This document shows positions 7,756 through 16,006 of a stretch of DNA of 64,000 nt, in pieces. The DNA lies in NCBI RefSeq assembly GCF_000504285.1, contig NZ_KI632511.1:3531372-3595371 (forward strand), written 5' to 3'. A program made the position numbers and the translations under genes. The notes under the pieces were generated by a model that did no database searches, had not been told where the DNA came from, and worked only from the letters and a program-made list of their open reading frames with translations. The stretch's first letter is position 1, and every line of letters begins with the position of its first letter. Source of the stretch: Actinospica robiniae DSM 44927 (GTDB lineage: Bacteria > Actinomycetota > Actinomycetes > Streptomycetales > Catenulisporaceae).

Positions 7756-8759
7756 CGGTTAGCCTCCGCAAGAGCCTGCCGAATGGTGCTTTCCTGGACG
7801 ACCACCCGGCGCTCGAGATGCGGCGCGGTGGGAATGATGGCGCGGGCGGAGCTCACCAGCCGGACCGGCTGCCGCAGCCGTCCCCACAGCGCGGTGTGGA
7901 TCAGCTGGGCCAGGTGCTCGCCCCAACTGCCGTCCGCCGTGCCGTCTTCGACCACGCAGACGCCGCCGGCCCGGGCCAGCAGACCCAGCAGCGGCGTCGG
8001 ATCGAAGGGATAGAGCCGGGAGGGGATGAGGATCTCGCAGACCGTCTCCCGCTCGAGCAGCAGTGACCTGGCCGCAGCCAGGACCCGCTCGGTCAAGCCC
8101 CCGGGAGCGATGATCGTCCAGTCCGGGGCTTCATCGACCACATATACCCGCGCCACATCCGAGCCCTCGACGAACTCGTACCGGAACAGGTCGTCGACCG
8201 TGCCGCCGCTGTACATCGGCTGCGTGTAAAGGACCTTGTCCTCGAACAGCACACACGGTTCACCACGCTCGATCATCGCGTCGAAAACCGCGGTGGCGTC
8301 ATGGAAAGGCGAGAGCTCGAACAGGCTCAGCCGAGGGATGCCCACGAAGTGCTTGTGCAGGCTTTGGCTGTGCGTCGGCCCGTATCCCCGGTTGCCGCCG
8401 GACGGACAGCGCACCACCATCCGCATCGGCACCTCGCGTCCATACATGGACACGGACTTGCTGGCGAAGTTGAGCAGCTGGTCGAACCCGAGTGCGACGA
8501 AGTCCCCGAACATGATCTCGACGACCCGGGTGTCGCCCATCAGGGCCAGGCCCGCGCCGACTCCGACGATGCCGCCCTCGCTCAGCGGCGATGTGAGCAC
8601 CCGCTGCGGAAACCGGGTCGAGAGGCCACGGGTGATCTTGAACGCGCCGCCGTAAGGATCGGCGATGTCCTCGCCGAGCAGGTACGTCCGCGGGTCGTGC
8701 TCGAAAAGGTGGTGCAGCGCGCGGTTGAGATTCTCCGCGACCCGCTCCGGCCGACTCAT
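7752..8759 (-). CDS. 2-oxoacid dehydrogenase E1 beta subunit
   Basis: 335 residues from the ATG at 8759 that overlaps the E1-alpha stop (ATGA). Family blocks: YLLGEDIADPYGGAFKITRG at the N terminus, LTSPLSEGGIVGVGAGLALMG, EIMFGDFVALGFDQLLN, and the transketolase C-terminal part VCVVEDGTADGSWGEHLA. With the alpha subunit it forms the thiamine-diphosphate E1 that decarboxylates a 2-oxoacid. Sequence alone does not separate pyruvate/acetoin from branched-chain substrates. It is translationally coupled on both sides, so subunit stoichiometry is probably kept by coupling. Confidence 0.93.
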   Translation of the reverse strand: MSRPERVAENLNRALHHLFEHDPRTYLLGEDIADPYGGAFKITRGLSTRFPQRVLTSPLSEGGIVGVGAGLALMGDTRVVEIMFGDFVALGFDQLLNFASKSVSMYGREVPMRMVVRCPSGGNRGYGPTHSQSLHKHFVGIPRLSLFELSPFHDATAVFDAMIERGEPCVLFEDKVLYTQPMYSGGTVDDLFRYEFVEGSDVARVYVVDEAPDWTIIAPGGLTERVLAAARSLLLERETVCEILIPSRLYPFDPTPLLGLLARAGGVCVVEDGTADGSWGEHLAQLIHTALWGRLRQPVRLVSSARAIIPTAPHLERRVVVQESTIRQALAEANR

Positions 8760-9709
8760 GCGCGCATCCCGTCGCTCGTGGTCCATTCCGACGGCGGACG
8801 GGCGGCGACGTCCGCGATGACGGCATCCACTCGTCGCCGCTGGCGCTCGTCGGCATCCGCGAAGACGCTGCCGAACGCCAGACGGTAAAGCTCGTACCAG
8901 TCCCCCTCGCGCGCCCGGCGCAGCTCATTGGCGTCGCGGGTGTCGTCTCCCTTGCTGTGCGGACCGACCCGCTGCGTAACGAACTCGAGGATGCAGGGCT
9001 CCTGGCGCTCCCGAACGCCGGCGACCGCTTGCGCCAGCTCGCCGCGCAACGCGGCCACGTCGATCGAGTCGGTGCGGTGGTGGCGGATCCCGAACGCGGC
9101 CGCGCGAGCCGCGATGGTCCCGGCCATCTCCGCCGCGGTCGGCGTGGACTGCGCGATTCCGTTGTTCTCCACCACCACGAGCAGCGGCAACCGCCACAGC
9201 GAAGCCATGTTCAGAGCCTCGTAGACGGCGCCCTCGCCCCACGTGCCGTCGCCGATGTGCGCGACCGCGATGCGGCCCGGCTCGGCGTGCTTGAGGTGCA
9301 GTGCGACGCCGGCCGCCACGGGCAGGCTCTGGCCCTGCACGCCGGTGGAGAGATACCGGTCGCGGAAGATGTGCTGGCTGCCGCCGACGCCGTTGCAGAC
9401 CGCGCCCGCCCGGCCCATGATCTCGGCCAGCAGCCCGGCCGGATCGTCGAAGCGGGCCAGGTAGTGGCCGTGGCCCCGGTGGTTGCTGAAGACGAAGTCG
9501 CCCTCGTCCAGCAGAGGGTAGAGCGCGACCGGGATGTACTCCTGGCCCAGGCACGTGTGCGTCGTGCCGTTGAGCCGGCCTTGGGCGAAGAGCTCCAGCA
9601 GCGACCGTTCGAAATGCCGGATCATCAACAGGCTGTCCAGATCCGCCGCGGCGGGCGGGGAGAGCCCGGCCGGAGCCGGCGCTTCGGCACTGGCGCTAGG
9701 GGAGATCAC
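8756..9709 (-). CDS. 2-oxoacid dehydrogenase E1 alpha subunit
   Basis: 317 residues. The thiamine-diphosphate motif is GDGTWGEGAVYEALNMASLW ending in VVVENN (about residues 150-185), and SNHRGHGHYLA plus NGVGGSQHIF are the usual E1-alpha substrate-channel blocks. The GTG at 9709 has GAGGTG upstream. It follows the acyl-CoA dehydrogenase after a 50-base gap that is unusually A/T-rich (a TATATAAAT run near 9733-9741), which could hold an internal promoter for the E1/E2 genes. It forms the ketoacid decarboxylase with the overlapping beta gene. Confidence 0.93.
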   Translation of the reverse strand: MISPSASAEAPAPAGLSPPAAADLDSLLMIRHFERSLLELFAQGRLNGTTHTCLGQEYIPVALYPLLDEGDFVFSNHRGHGHYLARFDDPAGLLAEIMGRAGAVCNGVGGSQHIFRDRYLSTGVQGQSLPVAAGVALHLKHAEPGRIAVAHIGDGTWGEGAVYEALNMASLWRLPLLVVVENNGIAQSTPTAAEMAGTIAARAAAFGIRHHRTDSIDVAALRGELAQAVAGVRERQEPCILEFVTQRVGPHSKGDDTRDANELRRAREGDWYELYRLAFGSVFADADERQRRRVDAVIADVAARPPSEWTTSDGMRA

Positions 9710-9759
9710 GTCGTCACCTCGTTTGCGTCAAGATTTATATATCAGAGCAGAACTCATAC

Positions 9760-10905
9760 TCACAGGCCGAGCGACCGGCCGATGATCTCTTTCATGATCT
9801 CGTTGGTGCCGCCGTAGATCGGCATCATCCGGGTGTCGACGAAAGCCCTGGCCACCCGGTATTCGTGCATGTAGCCGTAGCCGCCGTGCAACTGGAGGCA
9901 GCGGTCGACGACCCGCTTCTGCACGTCGGTGCACCACCACTTGGCCCGGGCCGCGCCGACCGCGTCGAAGCGCTTGGCGACGTGGTCCAGCACACACTGA
10001 TCGACGAAGGTCCGGGCCACCTCCAGTTCGGTCGCCATCTCGGCCAACTCGAACCGCACGTGCTGCAGTTCGCCGATCGGGCGGCCGAAGGCCTGCCGGC
10101 TCCGGCAGTAGGCCAGCGTCTCGGCCAACACCGCCTCAGCCGACGCGACCGCCGCCACCGCGATGCTCAGCCGTTCCCGGGGCAGGTGCTCCGTCAGCGC
10201 GCGCAGCGCGTTGCCCTCGACGTCGAGCAGGTTCTCCGGCGGCACCCGCACGTCGCGGAAGAAGAGCTCGACGGTGTCCTGCGCGTGCAGGCCCAGCTTG
10301 CGCAGCGGACGGCCGCGTTCCAGCCCCGGCATGTCCCGCTCGACCACCAGCAGGCTGACTCGCCCGCGAGAAGCGCGTCGTGGGTCGGTGACCGCGGCCA
10401 CGATGATGAGGTCGGCTTCAGAACCGTTGCTGACGAAGGTCTTCGAGCCGTTGAGCACGTACCCGTCGGCGTCGCGCACGGCCGTGGTACGCATCCCCGC
10501 CAGGTCGCTGCCGGCGCCGGGCTCGGTCAGCGCGATCGCGGCGAGCAGTTCGCCCCGGCAGTAGCCGGGCAGCCAGCGCTTGCGCTGCGCCTCATCAGTC
10601 AGGGTATTGAGATATGGCCCGATGATGTCGTTGTGCAGCGGTATCGCCACGCCGTTGGCGCCGGTCCGGGCCAGTTCTTCGGTGATGAGCGCCGGGAACC
10701 GGTAGTCGTCGATGCCCCCGCCGCCGAACTCCTCGGCCACGTCCAGGCCCAACAACCCGTTGCGGCCCGCGGCGCGCCACAGCGTCCGGTCGACCCGGCC
10801 GGCATCCTCCCAGGCCTCGTAGTGCGGCAACACCTCCCGCGCCACGAAAGCGCGTACGGTGTCCCGGAAGTCGAGGTGGTCCTGCTCGAGAATCGCGTCC
10901 CTCAT
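9760..10905 (-). CDS. Acyl-CoA dehydrogenase, LCAD-like
   Basis: 381 residues. Landmarks: IALTEPGAGSDLAGM (FAD/substrate loop), QAFGRPIGELQHVRFELAEM, LHGGYGYMHEYRVARAF and the closing PIYGGTNEIMKEIIGR. At the place where medium- and short-chain enzymes have their catalytic Glu (YEGT) this protein has YGGT. The alternative Glu is present in LPRERLSIAV, as in long-chain and isovaleryl-type enzymes, so it should be active. It introduces a 2,3-double bond into an acyl-CoA using FAD. The ATG at 10905 overlaps the upstream stop (ATGA). In this cluster it probably desaturates the E1/E2-derived acyl-CoA. Confidence 0.92.
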   Translation of the reverse strand: MRDAILEQDHLDFRDTVRAFVAREVLPHYEAWEDAGRVDRTLWRAAGRNGLLGLDVAEEFGGGGIDDYRFPALITEELARTGANGVAIPLHNDIIGPYLNTLTDEAQRKRWLPGYCRGELLAAIALTEPGAGSDLAGMRTTAVRDADGYVLNGSKTFVSNGSEADLIIVAAVTDPRRASRGRVSLLVVERDMPGLERGRPLRKLGLHAQDTVELFFRDVRVPPENLLDVEGNALRALTEHLPRERLSIAVAAVASAEAVLAETLAYCRSRQAFGRPIGELQHVRFELAEMATELEVARTFVDQCVLDHVAKRFDAVGAARAKWWCTDVQKRVVDRCLQLHGGYGYMHEYRVARAFVDTRMMPIYGGTNEIMKEIIGRSLGL

Positions 10906-12812
10906 CGCGCCGCTCCCGGCCCGGCCTCGCGCCAGCGCAGCGGAACCCCATCGCAGGACCCGGCGATGAGCCGACCGGCGCCGGCGGCGAGGGCCGTGGA
11001 TCCCGTCCCCGGCCCGGTGTCCCCGTCGAGCTGCTGCCACGGCTCGTGTGCGAGTGGGCGCCGCGTCAGGATCGTGCCGTCGTCCGCGAGCCCGTAGAGC
11101 CGGCCGTTCATCGCGGTGAGACCTACGAGCATGCCGGCCTTTCCACATTCCAGCCATTCCGCGGCGTCGAGACCGGACGAACCGTCCGGTCGGGCGAGCG
11201 GCGCCGTCCATAGCAAGCCGTCCCGGTCCGTCGCGTAAAGCGCGCCGTTCACGGCCGCGAGGGCGGAGGTGTTCGCCGGTACCCGACCGAATGCAGACCA
11301 TTGATATATGCCGTCGGGCCCGGGGTCGGCATCGGTGTATCGCAGCTCGCCGTCGGCCGTGGCGGCGTAGATGCCGAGCGGCCCGCCGGTGACGGCCTCC
11401 CGCGGAACCGCCAGCGCCACAACGCCTTCAGCCCGCCCGACCGGCCGCCACCGCAGATTCTGGCCGCACAGGTCACGCACCGCCAAGGCGCCGTCGGCCA
11501 ACGCCGCGAACAGCCGAGAATCGACCGCCGTCAGGGCACGGATGTCTGCGGCCGGGCCGATCACCGTCCACCGGCTGCGGTCGGGCGGTTCCGAGAGGCG
11601 ACTCAGTACATTGCGGGTGATTCGATCGACCGCGGGGTCGTGCAGCGCGGCACCCCAGTTGACCGTCCCCGCGTTGAACACCGTGCCCGCGCCCGACTCG
11701 AAGACGCCCATCGTCGCCGCGCCGCCCTGACCGTAGTGCGCCCAGTGCGCCAGATCGGCCGTCGCCAACACGACGAAGGAGGCCGGTGTCCCGTCGCGAC
11801 CGGTGGCCCTCGGCACGCCGTCACGTTCCTCGATGTCCGCGGCGTCCGTCTCGTAGCCCAAGCAGCCGCGCCCGAACTGGTCCCCGTCCGTCAGGCCGGT
11901 GCCCTCGAACACCCAGTGGTCCGCGAAGCGCGCGGTGTAGGACTCCTCGCGCATGAGCGGCATGTACGGGCCCCAGCAGCCCGCGCCGCGCCGGAAGCTG
12001 ACGCCGGTCATGGCGTTCTCCGGGCGGTTGACCGGGGCACTGGACCACTCCACGGTGACCCGCTCGGGGTCGGTCGCGGAGAAGGGGTCGGCGACGGCGT
12101 CGCGGTGGCAGACGATGGTGCGCCCGGCGTCCTCGAGCCGGATCTGCCACCACGCCGTGTTGGCGGCGAAGACGGCGAGGTTGCCGCCGCGGCGGGTGAA
12201 CGTCTCCACCGCGTCGCGCATCTCCTTGGTCCAGTACTCGTCGTGTCCGTTGACGACGAGCAGGCGGTAGCCGGCCAGAAGATCGTCGCCGCCGTGCAGA
12301 TCCAGGCCCGAGCAGTAGTCCACGGCGATGTCGTTGGCGCGCAGCCAAGCCATCAGGCCGTGCTCCCAGCGCTCGGTCGGCGGACCGCCGCCGGGCCGGT
12401 CGAAACTCACCCGCGCGGCCCGCTCCGGGTTCTCGGCTCCGTAAAGCCCCTCGCCCGGCACATCGAAGCGGTTGTAGGCCTGCCAGGTGGCGAACGGCAC
12501 CGACAGCAGCACGGGTGCGCCCGGCGCGGCCGCGCGCACGACGAAGTGAGCCTCGGCGTCCGGGTCCGTCTCCGACGCGTCGTCATCTTCCGCCGACGTC
12601 TCCCGGAACACCGCGCGGTAAAGCGAACTGCGCCAGCCCTCGGGGATCTCCAGCACCCAGCGCGGCCCCTCGACGCGCGACCGGGCGACCGGCGTGCCGT
12701 CGACCGCGTCGTACACCGTGGCCGTCACCGGCCCGTCGGCGCTGCCGTCGACCTGGAACATCAGCCGTTCGCCGGGCGCGACCGAAGTGGCGAGCGCATA
12801 CGCGGTCGCCAT
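10902..12812 (-). CDS. N,N-dimethylformamidase beta-subunit-like amidohydrolase with C-terminal repeats
   Basis: 636 residues. Residues ~100-420 match the large-subunit domain of dimethylformamidase: VLLSVPFATWQAYNRFD, AWLRANDIAVDYCSGLDLH and LVVNGHDEYWTKEMRDAV. His190 and Glu192 of GHDEYW correspond to two iron ligands of that enzyme; Tyr113 could be the third. Residues ~435-636 hold about five loose repeats (LTAVDSRLFAALADG, LAAVNGALYATDRDG, LTAMNGRLYGLADDG) like a small beta-propeller. No small alpha subunit is visible nearby. The ATG at 12812 shares one base with the preceding stop. It probably hydrolyses or forms an amide in the pathway; that substrate assignment is inference. Confidence 0.8.
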   Translation of the reverse strand: MATAYALATSVAPGERLMFQVDGSADGPVTATVYDAVDGTPVARSRVEGPRWVLEIPEGWRSSLYRAVFRETSAEDDDASETDPDAEAHFVVRAAAPGAPVLLSVPFATWQAYNRFDVPGEGLYGAENPERAARVSFDRPGGGPPTERWEHGLMAWLRANDIAVDYCSGLDLHGGDDLLAGYRLLVVNGHDEYWTKEMRDAVETFTRRGGNLAVFAANTAWWQIRLEDAGRTIVCHRDAVADPFSATDPERVTVEWSSAPVNRPENAMTGVSFRRGAGCWGPYMPLMREESYTARFADHWVFEGTGLTDGDQFGRGCLGYETDAADIEERDGVPRATGRDGTPASFVVLATADLAHWAHYGQGGAATMGVFESGAGTVFNAGTVNWGAALHDPAVDRITRNVLSRLSEPPDRSRWTVIGPAADIRALTAVDSRLFAALADGALAVRDLCGQNLRWRPVGRAEGVVALAVPREAVTGGPLGIYAATADGELRYTDADPGPDGIYQWSAFGRVPANTSALAAVNGALYATDRDGLLWTAPLARPDGSSGLDAAEWLECGKAGMLVGLTAMNGRLYGLADDGTILTRRPLAHEPWQQLDGDTGPGTGSTALAAGAGRLIAGSCDGVPLRWREAGPGAAR

Positions 12813-14203
12813 CAGCGGAGCATTCCCGCCAACTCGCCGACCGCGACCTCGCGACCGGCCGACTCGACGAGCAGGTGCTCCACACCGCGCAGATATCGCT
12901 CGATCGTGTCCGGCGGCAGATACCGGGTGTCGGCGGTCAGGTCGATGCGGAACAGCGGCGCGCCGCCGACGACGTGCACGCAGAATCGGCAGCTGACCTT
13001 CGGCAGCTTGCGCGCCCAACTGAACTCGCTGCGTTCCCGGGCCGCGCGCAACGCGTCGAGTCCGGGCCCGGGCCCGTCGACCGTGCCCGCCGGGCGATCC
13101 GGGCCGCCGCGCAGATCGTTGTAGCAGCAGTACGGATGGACGCTCTCGCCCCGGTCCCGGTCCACTCGGGCGAACATCGCGTCCCGCCCGGCCTCGTCGT
13201 ACTCGGCGGCCCGGTACATCCGGACCGAGGCGGACCAGGTGCGGCGGACCAGATCCGCGAACGTGGCGTCGCGGTCGATATCCAGCGTGAGCAGGCCCTC
13301 CATCGACAGACTGGAGACCAGAGCGCGCTGCGCCGGGCGGAACCGGTTGCCCACGATCGCCAGCATGGCGCACAGCTCGTGGCCCTCGAGTTCGGCCGCC
13401 AGCGCGGCGCAGGCGGCCAGGATCACCGCGGAATCGCCGACCTCGCACCGCGCGGCGACGAGGGCGAGCGCGTCGCCGAGGGCCGGCGAACTGAGCGCGC
13501 CGGTCCAGAACGGCGGATCCTGCGCGGCAGCCCGCGCCACCGGGAACATCGTCGGCGGAATGCGCCGGTACTCGGCCTCCCAATAGTCCAGTGCGCGCTC
13601 AGAAGCGCGCCGCCCGGTCGGCGCGTTCTGCGTCGCGACGAGATCCAACGGCTGCGGCGCCGGCGACGCGGGCTCCGCATCCGCTCGCAGATACCCGGCG
13701 AGATCGTCGAGCACTACCTGCGAGCCGCCGAAGTCGGCCGCCAGATGGCAGAAACAGAACACCACCCGCGCTACCGCGTCGTCGTCCGTCGTCACGAACG
13801 CGACCCGCAACGGGAGCTCGCCGACGTAGTCGAATGCGCGCGACTCGTATTCGGCCGCTGTCGCCGCCGCCACCGAGTCGACATCGGCGGCGGCACAACA
13901 GTGCATGTCGACGTTCAGTTTCCCGGCGCCGTGCACGACCTGCTCAGGCAGCGCCTCGTCCGCGACCAGCGTCGTGCGCAGCGCCTCGTGCCGCGCCAGG
14001 ACCCGCGCCAAGGCGTCGGTCACGTCTTCGATCCCGGCCCGGCCCGCCGGTGTGAACTCGCGGCTGAAGTTAAAGTACTGATCCTCCGGCCGGGTCCGCC
14101 GGATGGCGTTCCACAGCGCCTGCTGCCCCCACGCCAGCGAGCCGGATCTGCCTTCCCCGCCCCGGAAGCCGACGGACACGCTCGTCACCACGACGTCTGA
14201 CAC
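12812..14203 (-). CDS. Free-standing NRPS condensation-domain protein
   Basis: 463 residues of a single condensation-like domain: AWGQQALWNAI near the N terminus (C1-like), RHEALRTTLV (C2-like), CHLAADFGGSQVVLDDL (C3) and SRFCVHV-type strands toward the end. In the HHxxxDG active-site motif the second His and the Asp are kept, while the first His is Cys and the Gly is Phe. The GTG at 14203 has GAAAGG seven bases upstream; a longer reading adds 18 residues of Pro/Gly-rich non-family sequence. It is first in the upstream operon, 53 bases from dre-like site C. It likely joins the acyl group on the ACP to the aminoacyl-PCP. Confidence 0.85.
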   Translation of the reverse strand: MSDVVVTSVSVGFRGGEGRSGSLAWGQQALWNAIRRTRPEDQYFNFSREFTPAGRAGIEDVTDALARVLARHEALRTTLVADEALPEQVVHGAGKLNVDMHCCAAADVDSVAAATAAEYESRAFDYVGELPLRVAFVTTDDDAVARVVFCFCHLAADFGGSQVVLDDLAGYLRADAEPASPAPQPLDLVATQNAPTGRRASERALDYWEAEYRRIPPTMFPVARAAAQDPPFWTGALSSPALGDALALVAARCEVGDSAVILAACAALAAELEGHELCAMLAIVGNRFRPAQRALVSSLSMEGLLTLDIDRDATFADLVRRTWSASVRMYRAAEYDEAGRDAMFARVDRDRGESVHPYCCYNDLRGGPDRPAGTVDGPGPGLDALRAARERSEFSWARKLPKVSCRFCVHVVGGAPLFRIDLTADTRYLPPDTIERYLRGVEHLLVESAGREVAVGELAGMLR

Positions 14204-14255
14204 CGCAGACCCTTTCCCCCGCGTCCCACCCGGACGCCCAGGCCCCGAAGGTACC

Positions 14256-14271
14256 ACAGGTCTAGTCCAAT
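14256..14271. promoter_or_regulatory. DasR-like operator (dre-like site C)
   Basis: On the plus strand this reads ACAGGTCTAGTCCAAT, 13 of 16 matches to the DasR operator consensus. It is centred about 60 bases upstream of the condensation gene start, i.e. at the promoter of the upstream biosynthetic unit. It shares the core GGTCTAGTCC with sites A and B, but faces the other way relative to the gene. Confidence 0.58.
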
Positions 14272-14381
14272 TTGGCAGGGCAGACTTCGGGCTCTGAGTT
14301 CGGGGCCAGGCCAGTATCAGGAGACTGATCAGACTGGGCGCGATGCCGGCTTCCGCAGGGTTCTACGAGCTCCGCTCCAGC

Positions 14382-14941
14382 TCACATGCTCGGGCCGGCG
14401 CTCAGATCCGCGTACGCACTCGGGTCCTTCTCGCCGAACAAGCGGCACCAATCCGCGAGCACCCGCGGCCGATAGACGTCCAGCTTGCCCAGGATCTCCC
14501 GCGCGAACTCGACCGGCGCGATCGGGCTGGCGGTGATCAGGTCCCCGTCCGCGACGACGAGCTCGGGCCGGTAGTGCGCCGCGCCGCGATAGCCGGTCAT
14601 GGCCAGGTATTCCGGCGCGCTGCTCGTGTGCGGGCGCTCGTCGAGCAACCCCTCACGCGCGAGGCCGAAGGTCGCGCCGCAGATCGCCGCGACGGGCACG
14701 CCGGCTTCAAGGCACGCACGCGCGCGCGGCCCGCGCGAACTCACCGTTGCCGTCTTCCGCATGCCAGGACCCGGTCCCCGCCGGCCGTGACCACCGGCTC
14801 CCCCGTCGCCCCGACCGTGGCCACCGCGTATCGCCCGGGTGCTTGCTGCCACTGCGGGTCCCGAATGTGGGCGATCGCGTAACCGACCTCCCAGTCGGCC
14901 AGGCCGTCGTACACCGCGAGATGGATCGTCTCAGCGCTCAT
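14382..14941 (-). pseudogene. Broken DJ-1/PfpI-family protein
   Basis: Three reading frames each hold part of one class-I glutamine-amidotransferase-like protein. The N-terminal part starts at ATG 14941 (MSAETIHLAVYDGLADWEVG) and ends near GGDRVLA. A short middle piece, WHAEDGNGEFARAARA, is in a second frame. The rest, CLEAGVPVAAICGATFGLAR to the C terminus at 14382, is in a third. The family's usual segment of roughly 30 residues between the first Gly-Gly-Asp and the LPGG loop is absent, so an internal deletion plus a frameshift broke the gene. The nucleophile Cys (AAICGAT) survives only in the detached C-terminal part. It sits just upstream of the biosynthetic cluster. Confidence 0.8.
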
Positions 14942-15089
14942 ACGCCGAGTATGCCGAATCGGGCGCTTCTCAGGCCTCTGTCGACAGCACGGAAATCTCC
15001 GTCGACAGCGGGTCTGTGGACACCGCAGAATATGCTGAGCCGTTGCACGCGTGGCTACCTGGAACTTAAAGATCAATAGAAGGACGACA

Positions 15090-15920
15090 ATGGCGAAATA
15101 CTCGGTGACCGTGTGCCTGTCGCCGGGCACTGAGGCAGACCTCCCCATCGCGCTGACGAAGGCGCTCGCCCCCTTTGCGGGAGACACCGATCTGGACTGG
15201 GACTTCGGCTACATGTGGGACAGCTGGCGAGTCAGAGGCGGCAACGACGGCTATGGCTTCTGGGTGCGCCCGGGATGCGAAGATGACCCACGGCTGATCC
15301 ACGACGGCCTGGGTTCGGATGGCGTCGTACCCGACCTGCCGAGCCTGCCGGGTCTGTGCGCGGGTGGCCCACGCGAGCTGCTCGACCTCTCCGAGGAGCC
15401 GGAGCTCGGCCGCACGCTGGCCGTCGAGGCATGGGAATTGTGGCACCGGCTGGCCGATACTCACCCTCTGGCGCTGCCTTACGAGCTCATCAGCCATCGC
15501 CTACAGTCCAGCCCACGCGGGAGCGTGGATTCCGAGCAAGCGCGCCGGGAATACGCGGCACAGCCGCTCATCGCCGCCTACGAGGCAGCGCACCCGCTAG
15601 GCGGCCGCGACCCACGACACTATTCGGCGGAAGTCCAGTTCCGCCCCGGTGCTCTCCGTCACGCCAGATTGAACGCGCAAACTTTCGCCGACAGCGTCGT
15701 CTCCCAGCACCTGGGTGGCTGGGACCTGCTCACCCTCGACGGGTGGTGGATCGGAGACGACGGCGCCGCCCACCACGGAACCTGCGGCAGCGCGTGCATC
15801 CACCGCCCGGATGCTTACAACGACGCCCGCGGCAACGCCAACTACCACACCGGCAAGCATCGGTACCTCGAAGCGTTGCCGCCCGAGACGATTCTGGTCA
15901 GGATCTACGGCCGCTGCTGA
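15090..15920 (+). CDS. Hypothetical protein (MAKYSVTV type)
   Basis: 276 residues from the ATG at 15090, which has AAGGA six bases upstream; the longer in-frame reading from 15051 lacks a ribosome site. It opens MAKYSVTVCLSPGTEADL and contains WDWDFGYMWDSW-like tryptophan-rich text and two Gly/Cys/His-containing segments near the C terminus (GTCGSACIHRPDAYN). No membrane segment or signal peptide is seen. Proteins with this opening recur in Streptomyces-like genomes and phages, but I know no function. It lies between a pseudogene and a transposase remnant, so it could be mobile-element cargo. Confidence 0.65.
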   Translation: MAKYSVTVCLSPGTEADLPIALTKALAPFAGDTDLDWDFGYMWDSWRVRGGNDGYGFWVRPGCEDDPRLIHDGLGSDGVVPDLPSLPGLCAGGPRELLDLSEEPELGRTLAVEAWELWHRLADTHPLALPYELISHRLQSSPRGSVDSEQARREYAAQPLIAAYEAAHPLGGRDPRHYSAEVQFRPGALRHARLNAQTFADSVVSQHLGGWDLLTLDGWWIGDDGAAHHGTCGSACIHRPDAYNDARGNANYHTGKHRYLEALPPETILVRIYGRC

Positions 15921-16006
15921 CTGCCGGCGGCGGACACACGGCATCCGTGGTCCGCCGCAATCCGCCGGCCGATGCAGAATTCGGGCTCTCCTGCTGTATC
16001 CGCGGG

